A stretch of 32,139 nucleotides of DNA, taken from the NCBI RefSeq assembly GCF_003347015.1, contig NZ_PNFB01000030.1, positions 1 through 32,139 on the forward strand, in the 5' to 3' direction. The DNA is from Brachybacterium sp. YJGR34 (GTDB lineage Bacteria > Actinomycetota > Actinomycetes > Actinomycetales > Dermabacteraceae). Positions 23,414-31,841 of the stretch are shown here, piece by piece (position 1 is the stretch's first letter; every line of letters starts with the position of its first letter). The notes under the pieces are model-generated. The model ran no database searches, was not told the origin of the DNA, and was given only the letters and a program-made list of their open reading frames with translations. A program made the position numbers and the translations under genes.

Positions 23414-23800
23414 ATGGCCGAGCGCGACGCGGGTATCCGGATCGAGGGTCAGCGCGAGCTGCGTAAGACCCTCCGCCAGGCCGGCGACGACCTCGAGGAC
23501 CTCAAGGCCGCCCACAAGGCCGCCGCCGAGGTCGCCGCCGGCGGCTCCAAGCCTCTCGCCCCCGTCCGCACCGGCAACCTCGCCTCCACGATCCGCGCCG
23601 GCGGAACCAAGACCTCGGCCGTGATCCGCGCCGGCAAGAAGCGAGTCCCCTACGCCGGCCCGATCCATTGGGGCTGGGAATCCCGAGGAATCGAGCCGAC
23701 ACCCTTTCTCGCCGACGGCGCGAAGAATACAGAACCGCAATGGGTCGAGCTGTTTTACCAGGCACTCGACAAAGCACTCAAGAAAGTTAAGGGAACATGA
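23414..23800 (+). CDS. HK97 gp10-like tail completion protein
   Basis: A 128-residue basic protein with the HK97 gp10/minor capsid pattern: GIRIEGQRELRKTLRQAG, then PVRTGNLASTIRAGGTK, VPYAGPIHWGWESRGIEPTPFLADGA. The RTGNL...YAGPIHWG...PTPFL motifs are characteristic. The protein joins head and tail during assembly. It sits just downstream of the major tail protein rather than upstream. The last about 50 codons use A/T-ending codons more than neighbours. Stop overlaps the next gene by 4 nt. Confidence 0.82.
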   Translation: MAERDAGIRIEGQRELRKTLRQAGDDLEDLKAAHKAAAEVAAGGSKPLAPVRTGNLASTIRAGGTKTSAVIRAGKKRVPYAGPIHWGWESRGIEPTPFLADGAKNTEPQWVELFYQALDKALKKVKGT

Positions 23801-24072
23801 ACAAGACGTATGTCACTTTCGAACTGATCGACGGAAACGTGCACCGCGAGATCCGCGTGCTCGCTGCCGACAAGGTGCGCGCCGAGGGCATCTGCCGGGA
23901 CAACGGCTGGCCGCTCGTCGAGGGCCCCCGGTTCCACGTCGCCCTCACCTACGCCGCCGCCAAGCGCGCCGGCCACACCGAGGCCGCGAACGTCGCCGCC
24001 TTCATGGACGAGCTCGCCGACTACGTGCTCTCCGCCACCGAGGCCGACGCGAGCGAGCCGGACCCTACCTGA
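23797..24072 (+). CDS. Tail assembly chaperone, upstream (G-like) frame
   Basis: A 91-residue protein preceding the tape measure gene, in the place of lambda G. The small mixed fold (YVTFELIDGNVHREIRVLAADKV split over strands and helix, then LTYAAAKRAGHTEAANVAAFMDEL) ends with an acidic tail (EADASEPDPT). The AAKRAG...FMDEL pattern is usual in actinophage chaperones. GGGAAC precedes ATG 23797. The next frame (-1) continues as the second chaperone product; see 24060-24203. It keeps tape measure protein soluble before tail tube polymerisation. Confidence 0.8.
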   Translation: MNKTYVTFELIDGNVHREIRVLAADKVRAEGICRDNGWPLVEGPRFHVALTYAAAKRAGHTEAANVAAFMDELADYVLSATEADASEPDPT

Positions 24073-24203
24073 CCGGCTGGAGAGCGTCCGTGGTGGCGCT
24101 CTCCATCCGCTCCGGCATCCCCGTGCAGACCTGGCTCGACGGGGACCCCCACGACCTCGAGACCGCCCTGCACCTGATCACCCAAGACCGCGAGGAGAGC
24201 TGA
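24060..24203 (+). CDS. Tail assembly chaperone, downstream (T-like) frame, likely -1 frameshift
   Basis: Frame -1 relative to the upstream chaperone gene is open across its stop and encodes GWRASVVALSIRSGIPVQTWL (given here as the family pattern, 21 residues in the gene: GWRASVVALSIRSG then IPVQTWL) followed by a short helix, ending at TGA 24201-24203, 3 nt before the tape measure ATG. This matches the second half of actinophage chaperone fusions. The shift must occur at or before about 24072. The overlap contains GGACCCTAC, which is not a canonical slippery heptamer, so the exact site is uncertain. GTG 24090 could be an independent start instead. The start coordinate is approximate. Confidence 0.68.
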   Translation, partial: GPYLTGWRASVVALSIRSGIPVQTWLDGDPHDLETALHLITQDREES

Positions 24204-24206
24204 GAC

Positions 24207-26516
24207 ATGGCGAGCAAGTCCGCGATCCTCGCGGTCAAGATCATCGGCGATGCGTCCAACGCCATCGGGTCGATGGGCAAGGCCGGTCTCGCGGTCACGG
24301 GCCTCGGCGCGGCTGCCGTCGCCGCCGGGGCCCTCGTCGGCAAGGCGCTCTATGACATCGGCGCAGCCGCCACCGACATGGACAACACCATTCGGATCGG
24401 CACCGGGGCGACCGGCGAGGCGCTCACGGGGATGCAGGACACCGCCCGCGACATCGCCAAGCAGGTGCCCGATTCCCTCGGCGATGTCGGGACGGCCGTC
24501 GCCGACCTGAACACCAACCTCGGACTGACCGGCCCTGTGCTGGACACCGTGGGCCGCCAGGTGCTCGAGGCCGGGCGGATGCTCGGCGAGGACATCGACA
24601 TCAAGAACGCCGCGAGCACGCTCAACGGCTTCAACACCACCGCCGAGGACACCCCCGAGGCGATGGACAACATCTTCCGTGTCTCGCAGGCCACGGGCAC
24701 GTCGATGAACGAGCTCACCGGGCAGCTCTCCACGCAGTCCGGCGTGCTCAATGAGCTGGGCCTCGGCCTCGGCGACTCGGCCGCGCTGATCGGTGGGCTG
24801 TCCAAGGCCGGCATCGACAGCAACGCCGTGCTCAAGGGCATGGGCCGTTCCATGACCGACCTCGCCCGCGACGGCGAGCCCACCGCCGACACGTTCAACC
24901 GTGTCATGGGCGAGCTGCAGGGCTTCATCGACACCGGCGACACCGCCGCCGCGATGGACCTCGCCGGGGACCTGTTCGGCACCCGCGCCGCGCCGCAGTT
25001 CATCTCTGCGCTGCAGTCCGGCGTGCTGAACATGGATGACCTCATGGGCGCCACCGGCGCGACGCAGGACACCATCCTCGGCCTCGCCGAGGAGACCCGC
25101 ACCGCCGGCGAGCAGTGGGGCATCCTCAAGAACAACGCGATGCTCGCCCTCGAGCCCATCGGAACCGTGATCTTCGGTCTCGTCGGCGACGCTCTCGGCG
25201 CTCTCGCCGCATGGATCAGCACCATCGATTTCTCGCCGATCCAGGCGTTCGCGGATCAGATCGGGCCCGTGCTCGGCGAGGTCGCCGGGCAGCTCGGCTC
25301 CCAGATCCTCCCGATCCTCGAGCAGGTCGGCCCCATGCTCACGCAGGCCGCTGAGGGCGGCGTGCCGTTCCAGGGCATGCTCGCGTCCGTGCTGCCGCAC
25401 CTGCAGGGCATCGGCGACGCGCTGCTCGGCATCGTCCCGACGCTGCTCGAGACCGGCGCGACGATCCTCCCGCTGATCATCGGCGCGGTCACCACCATGG
25501 TGCCGCTCATCGCGCAGGCGGCCGGCACGATCCTGCCCGCCGTGCTCGGCATCGTGCAGCAGCTGCTGCCGATCCTCGCCAACGTCGCGCAGGCCGTGAT
25601 CCCCGCCGTGGTCGGTGCCGTGCAGACGCTCATCCCCACGATCCTGCAGATCGTCCCACCCATCGTCTCCATCGTGCAGACCATCATCGGTGTGCTCGGC
25701 CCCGCGATCGAGTGGCTTCTGCCGCTGGTGACGGGAATCTTCGGTGGCCTCGTCACGCAGATCCAGGGCGCGATTCAGATCATCACCGGCGTGCTGACCA
25801 CGGTCGCCGCGCTGCTCCGGGGCGACTTCGCCGGCGCGTGGGAGGGCATCAAGGGCATCGTCTCCGGCGCTATCACGTTCGTGCGCGGCGTGATCGATCA
25901 GGGCATGTCGGTGATCGCCTCGCTGACCGGGCAGACCATCGAGAACGTCAAGAGCACGTTCCAGACCGGGTTCACCAACGTGGTGTCCACCGTGCAGACC
26001 AAGGCGTCCGACCTGATCGGCGAGGTCAAGGCGCTGCCGGGGAAGATCACCGACGCGCTCGGCAACCTCGGCTCCCTGCTCACGCAGGCGGGCAAGGACC
26101 TGATCCAGGGCATGATCAACGGCATCGGCTCCATGGGCCAGGCGCTCCGGGAGAAGGCATCCGGCCTCGCTGGCGGTGCCGTCGAGTCGATCAAGAGCAA
26201 GCTCGGCATCGCCTCCCCGTCCAAGGTGCTCCGCGAGATTGGTGTCTGGACCGGCGAGGGCTTCGTCGAGGGCGTGGACAAGATGCAGCGCGGCGCGGCC
26301 GGCGCGATGTCCGACCTCGTGCAGCCGCCCGAGCCGCCGCGCATCCCGGTCAGCCTCGAGGGCCGCCGCACGGCCGCCGGCCCCGGCACCGCCACGGCGC
26401 CCGTGCGCGTGGAGATCAACTTCACCGGCCTGGTCACCGACCGCCTCGGCGTCGCGCGCGAGATCCGGCGCGTGCTCGACGAGTACGGCCTCGTGATGGG
26501 CGAGGTGGCCGCATGA
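24207..26516 (+). CDS. Tape measure protein
   Basis: A 769-residue protein, the longest of the prophage, which sets tail length and is ejected ahead of the DNA. It starts with a short Ala/Gly-rich region, then a TP901-type tape measure domain (GTGATGEALTGMQDTARDIA, about 63-82, through about 290), a long hydrophobic repeat region (about 370-520; IVPTLLETGATILPLIIGAV type) that may enter the membrane, and a C-terminal amphipathic part with GIASPSKVLREIGVWTGEGF (about 670-690), a common tape measure ending motif. At the usual 1.5 angstrom per residue this predicts a tail of roughly 115 nm. Confidence 0.95.
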   Translation: MASKSAILAVKIIGDASNAIGSMGKAGLAVTGLGAAAVAAGALVGKALYDIGAAATDMDNTIRIGTGATGEALTGMQDTARDIAKQVPDSLGDVGTAVADLNTNLGLTGPVLDTVGRQVLEAGRMLGEDIDIKNAASTLNGFNTTAEDTPEAMDNIFRVSQATGTSMNELTGQLSTQSGVLNELGLGLGDSAALIGGLSKAGIDSNAVLKGMGRSMTDLARDGEPTADTFNRVMGELQGFIDTGDTAAAMDLAGDLFGTRAAPQFISALQSGVLNMDDLMGATGATQDTILGLAEETRTAGEQWGILKNNAMLALEPIGTVIFGLVGDALGALAAWISTIDFSPIQAFADQIGPVLGEVAGQLGSQILPILEQVGPMLTQAAEGGVPFQGMLASVLPHLQGIGDALLGIVPTLLETGATILPLIIGAVTTMVPLIAQAAGTILPAVLGIVQQLLPILANVAQAVIPAVVGAVQTLIPTILQIVPPIVSIVQTIIGVLGPAIEWLLPLVTGIFGGLVTQIQGAIQIITGVLTTVAALLRGDFAGAWEGIKGIVSGAITFVRGVIDQGMSVIASLTGQTIENVKSTFQTGFTNVVSTVQTKASDLIGEVKALPGKITDALGNLGSLLTQAGKDLIQGMINGIGSMGQALREKASGLAGGAVESIKSKLGIASPSKVLREIGVWTGEGFVEGVDKMQRGAAGAMSDLVQPPEPPRIPVSLEGRRTAAGPGTATAPVRVEINFTGLVTDRLGVAREIRRVLDEYGLVMGEVAA

Positions 26517-27781
26517 TCCGCCGCCCCTCCAGGCTGTACCGCGCGTTCAAGCCCACGCCCGCGGGCCTGTTCGAGGTGGTCTCCGGGGACACCATCTACA
26601 CCGACGATCAGATCCAGTCGATCACCATCACGCACGGATCCGACGGCCCGCACCCGTCGGTCACCCCGAGCACCGCCGAGGTGCGGCTCACGGGCGCGCT
26701 CAACATCGTGCGCAACGATCCGTTCACGGTGCGGACCACGCCCGCGTTCGGGACCGCCCTCGCCTACGGCGACATTCCCGGCGGTCACGTCCGGCAGCGG
26801 TTCAACGGCCGCAAGGCCCTGTCGGAGATCGACGATGAGCGGTGGTCCCGCTCCGGCACCCCGGCCCGCTGGGCGACGACCGTCACCGCCTCGTCCTGGA
26901 CCAGTCTCCTCCGCAACACCTCCCGCCGGCACAACTTCAGCACCGGCACGCGCAGCGCCTCGGCCGTGGTGACCGCGCTTCGGCACCCCGACATCGAGGC
27001 CCTGCAGCCGGTCACGTACTCCTACCTGCTGAACTTCGACCGCATCGCCACCGCCGGATCGAGCATGACCTTCGACGACGCGATGCGGACCTTTGCCACC
27101 GACCTGCACACCCTCGTCCAGCACCAGCGCTCCGGGACCGTGCGCGTCATCTCCAACGTGCAGCGCAGGAACGACCTGGACCCCGGCGGCCCCGTGTGGA
27201 CGCTGCTTCGCGCGCACACGCTCTCCCCCGCCCGATGGAAGACCGATTCCGAGGTCGCCACGACGCAGTACCGCGTGCATTACAGCATCGACGGCGGAAC
27301 CTATGAGATGGAATGGCCGCTCGGCGACGAGGTATCCGTGATCCCGCTGCAGGAGGAAACCGTAGACCTCACGCAGGTATTCCGGGATACGGACAGCATT
27401 CCTCTGATCATGAATGCCAAGAACTACGCGACCAACATTTCCCGTATGGCCGTCGAGTCCGTGACGCTCGACCTCGGCCTGCTGTGGCGGCGCGGCACCC
27501 CCTCGACGCTCCGCACCATCGGCGAGGCCCTCCGCCTCGAGGCCGGGGATCCGATGTACCTCGGCGCGGACTGGCCCGAGGGCGTGCGCGGACCGTACTT
27601 CGCCAACCAGATCAGCGAGTCGATCACCCCGGATCGCTGGACCATCACCTTCCGCCTGCAGCACGCCCGCAACGTCCTGGGGCTGCCGGACTTCGCGCTG
27701 CCGACCCCGCCCGCGATCACGTGGGACGCCAACTCCTCTACCTGGGACGCCGCCCCCGGCACCTGGGATGACTACGCCTGA
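26513..27781 (+). CDS. Minor tail / tail-tip protein
   Basis: A 422-residue, strand-rich protein after the tape measure, overlapping it by 4 nt (ATGA). It begins IRRPSRLYRAFKPTPAG and ends with WDANSSTWDAAPGTWDDY, a Trp/Asp-rich tail seen in actinophage minor tail proteins. By position it would be a distal tail or baseplate hub protein. It combines what are often two genes, which fits the compact genome. Codons for about residues 255-310 (27275-27445) use A/T-ending choices (GTA, ATT, GAA) more than the rest, suggesting a recombined patch. Confidence 0.75.
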   Translation: MIRRPSRLYRAFKPTPAGLFEVVSGDTIYTDDQIQSITITHGSDGPHPSVTPSTAEVRLTGALNIVRNDPFTVRTTPAFGTALAYGDIPGGHVRQRFNGRKALSEIDDERWSRSGTPARWATTVTASSWTSLLRNTSRRHNFSTGTRSASAVVTALRHPDIEALQPVTYSYLLNFDRIATAGSSMTFDDAMRTFATDLHTLVQHQRSGTVRVISNVQRRNDLDPGGPVWTLLRAHTLSPARWKTDSEVATTQYRVHYSIDGGTYEMEWPLGDEVSVIPLQEETVDLTQVFRDTDSIPLIMNAKNYATNISRMAVESVTLDLGLLWRRGTPSTLRTIGEALRLEAGDPMYLGADWPEGVRGPYFANQISESITPDRWTITFRLQHARNVLGLPDFALPTPPAITWDANSSTWDAAPGTWDDYA

Positions 27782-27795
27782 CCGAAAGGACCACC

Positions 27796-29307
27796 ATGAC
27801 CGCCACTGACTACGGTCTCGCGACCCCCGTCGGAGATGACCTCATCTCGCTGGGAGACAACGCGATCAGCGCCAACGCTGAGCGCACCGCAGAGCTGTTC
27901 GACCTGCTCCGCTTCGCCCGCCCGCGTGCGACGACCGAGACCGACCTCAACAGGATCACCGCGCCCGGCGCGACCAACCTCCCCGCGCCCTACCCGAGCG
28001 GGTACACCAACGTGCCCGAGGGCAACACCACCGCCTCGATCCTGCTCAACGCGCGCGGCGAGGGCGAGGGCTGGGGCGGCCGGTTCCTGTTCCAGATCGG
28101 CGACAACCCCAAGCTGTGGTGGCAGACCAGCCTGAACACCAACGAGCTCGGCGAGTGGCAGCCCGTCCCCGGCCCCGGCGGGGCTCGCGGCACGCTCCCC
28201 GAGGGCACCGACGTGGACACGATGCGCGGCCCGCAGTGGGCCGGCGCGTGGGACATCCCCGGCGCGGCCGTCGCCGGCAGCATGACCGGCACCCTGCCGC
28301 CCGGCCTCACCTCGTGGGCTCCGGGCCAGTGGGTCAACTACGGCGCCGCCGGCGGGAACACCAACCTGTCCTCTCAGATGTACATGCCGTACACGCAGGT
28401 GGGCGCGCGGGCCCCCATGGTCCTGTTCCGCACCATCGACCGGTACGCGCAGACCGGCGCAGCGGCGTGGTCGCCGTGGGTGAACCTCGCCGGCGGCAGC
28501 TCCGGCCCCTCCGACCTCCCCGTCAACGCTCTCGCGCTCGGCAGCCGGGATATGCGGATGCAGCTCTACCTCGACGCCTACCCGCTCGCCACCACCGGCG
28601 ACAAGGGCGTGGTCTGCTTCCGCTACGACCACGGCCTCACCAACTTCGCTGACGTGCTGTGGCCCCTTCACCAGCAGTACAACCTGTCCGCGTACATCGC
28701 CATGAACAGCCGGAACTGGGACCTGGCCGAGAACAACGGCGCGACGCAGGCCGACGCCCGCGCGTGGATCGCCTCGGGCCTGGTCGAGTTCGGGAACCAC
28801 ACCGCGACGCACAAGGACTCCACCGGCATCGCCGACATCTGGGACAACATCGTCAACGGCCGCATCGAGCTCGAGGACCAGCTGAACACCACGGTCCATG
28901 GGTTCACGGTCCCCGGCGTCACCGAGCACTCCAAGTTCGACGGCTTCGGCGTCGGCTACGCCTCCGGCTACAGCAACAGCTACGGCGGCTCCCTGATCCT
29001 CACCCACCACGCCATCGCCTCCGGCGTGATCGGCGACTTCTACCGCCCCCTCGACGGGCGGATCCGCCAGGGCGGCCGCCACATCGGCTGGGAGTCCAAG
29101 ACGTTCGCCGAGACCAAGGCCGCCATCGACGAGGCCATCGAGACGAAGACGGCGCTCACCCTCATGCAGCACCCGCGAACGATGGGCATCACCGGGTACT
29201 GGACCCCCGAGCTCGCCGACCAGGTGCTCGCCTACGTGCGCGAGCAGATCGACGCCGGGAACCTCGCCGACCTCTCGTACTACCAGTCCCACCACGCGAC
29301 CCTCTGA
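27796..29307 (+). CDS. Tail protein with C-terminal deacetylase-like (NodB) domain
   Basis: A 503-residue protein with two parts. Residues 1-250 are tail-fibre like, with pyocin-knob-type repeats (NEGWGGRFLFQIGDN-like: GEGWGGRFLFQIGDNPKLWW; then ARAPMVLFRTIDRYAQTG). Residues about 270-500 resemble a polysaccharide deacetylase: motif 1 RYDHG (Asp278, His279), motif 2 NHTATH (His335, His339), and LMQHP near residue 456. The usual second Asp of motif 1 (a metal ligand) is His here. Such a domain would modify or bind host cell-wall glycans during adsorption. AAAGGA precedes ATG 27796. It sits just before the endolysin gene. Confidence 0.8.
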   Translation: MTATDYGLATPVGDDLISLGDNAISANAERTAELFDLLRFARPRATTETDLNRITAPGATNLPAPYPSGYTNVPEGNTTASILLNARGEGEGWGGRFLFQIGDNPKLWWQTSLNTNELGEWQPVPGPGGARGTLPEGTDVDTMRGPQWAGAWDIPGAAVAGSMTGTLPPGLTSWAPGQWVNYGAAGGNTNLSSQMYMPYTQVGARAPMVLFRTIDRYAQTGAAAWSPWVNLAGGSSGPSDLPVNALALGSRDMRMQLYLDAYPLATTGDKGVVCFRYDHGLTNFADVLWPLHQQYNLSAYIAMNSRNWDLAENNGATQADARAWIASGLVEFGNHTATHKDSTGIADIWDNIVNGRIELEDQLNTTVHGFTVPGVTEHSKFDGFGVGYASGYSNSYGGSLILTHHAIASGVIGDFYRPLDGRIRQGGRHIGWESKTFAETKAAIDEAIETKTALTLMQHPRTMGITGYWTPELADQVLAYVREQIDAGNLADLSYYQSHHATL

Positions 29308-29321
29308 ACGGAGACACGCTC

Positions 29322-30215
29322 ATGAGCTCCCGCGCCTACAACTACATCACCTCCGAGACCTCCCCCAACCAGTCCTCCCGCAAGGGAAACCGCATCCAGT
29401 CCATCACCATCCACTGGTGGGGCAAGCCGGTCGGGCAGTCCATCGGCGGCATCGTCGAGTGGCTGTGCAACCCGGCCGCCCAGGCCTCCGCGCACTACGT
29501 CGTCTCCGGCGACACCGTCTACTGCATCGTCGCCCCAGGCCGGAAGGCGTGGCACAGCGGCTCCAACCGCGGCAACCTGACCTCTATCGGCCTCGAGCTG
29601 GACCCCAACGCCTCCCGGCGCGCGACCACCGAACGGACCGCGGCGGCTCTGATCGCCGACCTCCGCGCCGTCTACGGCGGGCTGCCGCTGCACCCGCACA
29701 ACTACTGGGTCGCCACCGAGTGCCCCGGCAACTGGAACCTCACCGCCCTGGACAGCCTCTCCCGCACGAACACCGCGGCCCCGGTGCCCTCGGTGCCCGC
29801 CGGCGGGACGAGCAAGCCCGTGGTCATCCCCGACACCAAGAAGCGCGGCCCGCTCGAGGTCGACGAGCGCCTCGGCTCCGAGACAATCAAGGCCCTGCAG
29901 CGATTCCTCAACGCCGGCGACCGCGGCGGCGCAGATATCGTCGTGGACGGCAAGGCTGGCCCGGCGACCTGGCGGGCTCTGCAGACCTACCTCGGCACCC
30001 CCGTGGACGGCGTGGTCTCCCACCAGTCCTACCGCCCCGAGCAGCTCGGCAACGGCATCACCGGCGGCTGGGACTACGACGGCCCGGGCGCCGCCGGCTC
30101 CACCATGGTCAAGGCCCTGCAGCGTTGGGTCGGCGTGACCGCCGACGGCGTGCTCGGACCCAAGACCGTCGGCGCGCTGCAGCGCAAGCTCAACGCGCAC
30201 GGCGTCGGGATGTGA
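29322..30215 (+). CDS. Endolysin: N-acetylmuramoyl-L-alanine amidase with peptidoglycan-binding repeats
   Basis: A 297-residue lysin. The N-terminal amidase_2 domain (about 20-145) has likely zinc ligands His31 (TIHWWG), His126 (HPHN) and Cys134 (ECPGN); it would cut the lactyl-amide bond between MurNAc and the stem peptide. After a Pro/Ser linker come two peptidoglycan-binding modules: IKALQRFLN...VDGKAGPATWRALQTYLG (about 190-226) and MVKALQRWVGVTADGVLGPKTVGALQ (in pieces, about 263-290). No signal peptide, so release depends on the holin genes that follow. AACGGAG precedes ATG 29322. Confidence 0.93.
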   Translation: MSSRAYNYITSETSPNQSSRKGNRIQSITIHWWGKPVGQSIGGIVEWLCNPAAQASAHYVVSGDTVYCIVAPGRKAWHSGSNRGNLTSIGLELDPNASRRATTERTAAALIADLRAVYGGLPLHPHNYWVATECPGNWNLTALDSLSRTNTAAPVPSVPAGGTSKPVVIPDTKKRGPLEVDERLGSETIKALQRFLNAGDRGGADIVVDGKAGPATWRALQTYLGTPVDGVVSHQSYRPEQLGNGITGGWDYDGPGAAGSTMVKALQRWVGVTADGVLGPKTVGALQRKLNAHGVGM

Positions 30216-30222
30216 GGCCCTC

Positions 30223-30576
30223 ATGCCCCCCTGGCTCACCGACCCCGAGGGCGTCGCCGCGTTCGCGGCGGCCCTGTTCACGCTGCTGTCCCTGATCGTC
30301 GGCGGTCTGCTCGCGGCCGTCGCCGGCGTGATCGCTGTCTGGCGAGCCAAGGTCAAGCCGCTGCTGACGACCACGCAGGACGCCGCCCAGGTCGCCGCTC
30401 ACGAGTCCCGCCCCAACAGCGGAAAGAGCATGCGCGATGCCATCGACCAGCAGGGCGACCTGCTGATCGAGGTGCTCGCGCAGATGCGCAGCCGTGACGA
30501 GACGAGCGAGCGCGTGCACTCCGAGATGTTCCGACGCATCTACAACCTCGAGTCCCGGAAGGACACCACCCCATGA
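30223..30576 (+). CDS. Membrane protein of the lysis cassette
   Basis: A 117-residue protein with one long or two close transmembrane helices (about 10-42), then a charged cytoplasmic helix (SMRDAIDQQGDLLIEVLAQM) with the SMRDAIDxQ pattern common in actinophage lysis-region proteins. It follows the endolysin by 7 nt and overlaps the holin gene by 4 nt. It may be a second holin-type or antiholin protein; sequence alone does not decide. Confidence 0.75.
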   Translation: MPPWLTDPEGVAAFAAALFTLLSLIVGGLLAAVAGVIAVWRAKVKPLLTTTQDAAQVAAHESRPNSGKSMRDAIDQQGDLLIEVLAQMRSRDETSERVHSEMFRRIYNLESRKDTTP

Positions 30577-30815
30577 GCAAGTACCGCGCCGAGGGCCCCG
30601 CCACCTGGCTGTCCTGGCTCACCCCCGAGCGTCGCCGCCGCATCTACCTCGCCCTCGCGGCCGCGGGCCCGCTGCTCGCGTTCTACGGCCTCATGACACA
30701 GGAGGAGTTCACCCTGTGGCTCGGCTTCGCCGGGACCGTGCTGGGCGCGACCGGCAACGGCCTCGCCGCCGCGAACATCCCCAAGCCCGAGGGCGGCTCT
30801 ACTCCCTCGGCGTGA
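30573..30815 (+). CDS. Holin
   Basis: An 80-residue protein with a basic N terminus (LTPERRRRIYL) and two transmembrane helices (about 22-42 and 48-68, LWLGFAGTVLGATGNGLAAAN as parts). This two-helix plan with the WLGFAG...GNGLAAAN pattern is that of small actinophage holins, which permeabilise the membrane so the endolysin reaches the wall. It overlaps the previous gene by 4 nt. Its 3' end overlaps the convergent small gene by 17 nt. Confidence 0.8.
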   Translation: MSKYRAEGPATWLSWLTPERRRRIYLALAAAGPLLAFYGLMTQEEFTLWLGFAGTVLGATGNGLAAANIPKPEGGSTPSA

Positions 30816-31011
30816 GCGCGCCCTCGACGTCCTCGCGGGCGATGCCCGGCACCGCCGCGATGTCGTCGAGGGTCGCGCCCTCGCGGTGCGCGTCGAGGAT
30901 CACCTCGTCACGCTCCGCGCGGGCGTGCTGCAGGCCGACCTCGAGGAAGTCGACATGCTCCTGTGCCTCGGCGAGGCGGTGCGTCCAGTGCATCGTGCAT
31001 CCCTTCGTCAT
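30799..31011 (-). CDS. Small protein coupled to integrase, HTH-like
   Basis: A 70-residue protein on the integrase strand. Its ATG (31011) overlaps the int stop by 4 nt, so it would be translated with int. The N-terminal half is an acidic helix (HRLAEAQEHVDFLEVGLQHA); the second half (EVILDAHREGATLDDIAAVPG, then IAREDVEGAL) has a helix-turn-helix look like sigma-region-4 or Xis-type segments. It could help regulate recombination, but that is inference. MHW at residue 7 is an alternative start. Confidence 0.68.
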   Translation of the reverse strand: MTKGCTMHWTHRLAEAQEHVDFLEVGLQHARAERDEVILDAHREGATLDDIAAVPGIAREDVEGALTPRE

Positions 31012-31841
31012 GCGGCGGCACGCTCGACGGTCGAGCGCATCCCTGTCGTGTCGAGTGCGACGTAACGCCGCGTGGTGGCCGGTGAGGCGTGCCCGAGGAG
31101 CTGCTGGACCGTGAACACGTCACGGTCCAGCGCATAGGCGCGCGTGGCGAACCGGTGGCGCAGGCCGTGCAGCGTCCAGTCCTCCGGCAGCGCGCGGGCG
31201 GCGAGCTTGCCGACGTAGCGCGGGGAGAGGTGCCCGGCGTCATCGCCCGGCAGCAACCACCCGAACCGCTCCACCTGCTCACGAATCGCGGATGCGAGCC
31301 CGGACGGGAGCGGCACGACGCGCGGCCGTCCGCCCTTGCCGTGCACGATCAGGGACCAGCCGGTGAGATCCTGGATCAGGTCCCGGCGATGAATCTGGGC
31401 AATCTCCGCGCGCCGCAGGCCGACCTCGGCCGCGCAGCGCAGGATCAGCCGCACCCGCGGCGCCGCATCGCGCAGCGCCGCCTGATAGCTCATGTCATCG
31501 ACCGGCCGCGGGATCCCGGCCGTTGCCTTCACCGCGGGCAGTGCCTCCGCGTGATTGACGTCACCTCGCCCGGTGCCGACCCACCAGGACCAGAACGCAC
31601 GGTGCGTGTTCCGGTGAGAGCGGCGCGTCTCCGCCGCCCATGACTGTTCCGAGAACCACCGCACGAGCCCCTCACCGGTCACCTCGTCCGGCGAGGACCA
31701 GCCGCCGGCCCGAGCGCAGCGCTGCATGTGCTCGCGCCTCGTCCTCATCGTCGTGTGCGGCGACCCTGCCGCGCGTAGAGCTTCGCACCATGCCTCGATC
31801 ACCTCGGCCCACCTTCTCGTCACCCGTCCAGAAACTGCCAC
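31008..31841 (-). CDS. int: Tyrosine-family phage integrase
   Basis: This site-specific recombinase joins attP with the tRNA-Arg attB. From GTG 31841 it has 277 residues. All catalytic residues are present: Arg143 (GLRRAEI), Lys169 (HGKGGRP), His225 and Arg228 (HGLRHR), His251 (LGHAS) and Tyr260 (RYVAL). A SAM-like core-binding domain (about 8-95) precedes the catalytic part. The start has GGAGG 8 nt upstream; an open frame extends to GTG 31913 with poor support. The protein ends ERAAA, a possible ClpXP-type tail, as reported for BPs integrase. In the circular phage int lies directly downstream of the repressor on the same strand; in the prophage it is cut off from that promoter. Confidence 0.95.
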   Translation of the reverse strand: MAVSGRVTRRWAEVIEAWCEALRAAGSPHTTMRTRREHMQRCARAGGWSSPDEVTGEGLVRWFSEQSWAAETRRSHRNTHRAFWSWWVGTGRGDVNHAEALPAVKATAGIPRPVDDMSYQAALRDAAPRVRLILRCAAEVGLRRAEIAQIHRRDLIQDLTGWSLIVHGKGGRPRVVPLPSGLASAIREQVERFGWLLPGDDAGHLSPRYVGKLAARALPEDWTLHGLRHRFATRAYALDRDVFTVQQLLGHASPATTRRYVALDTTGMRSTVERAAA

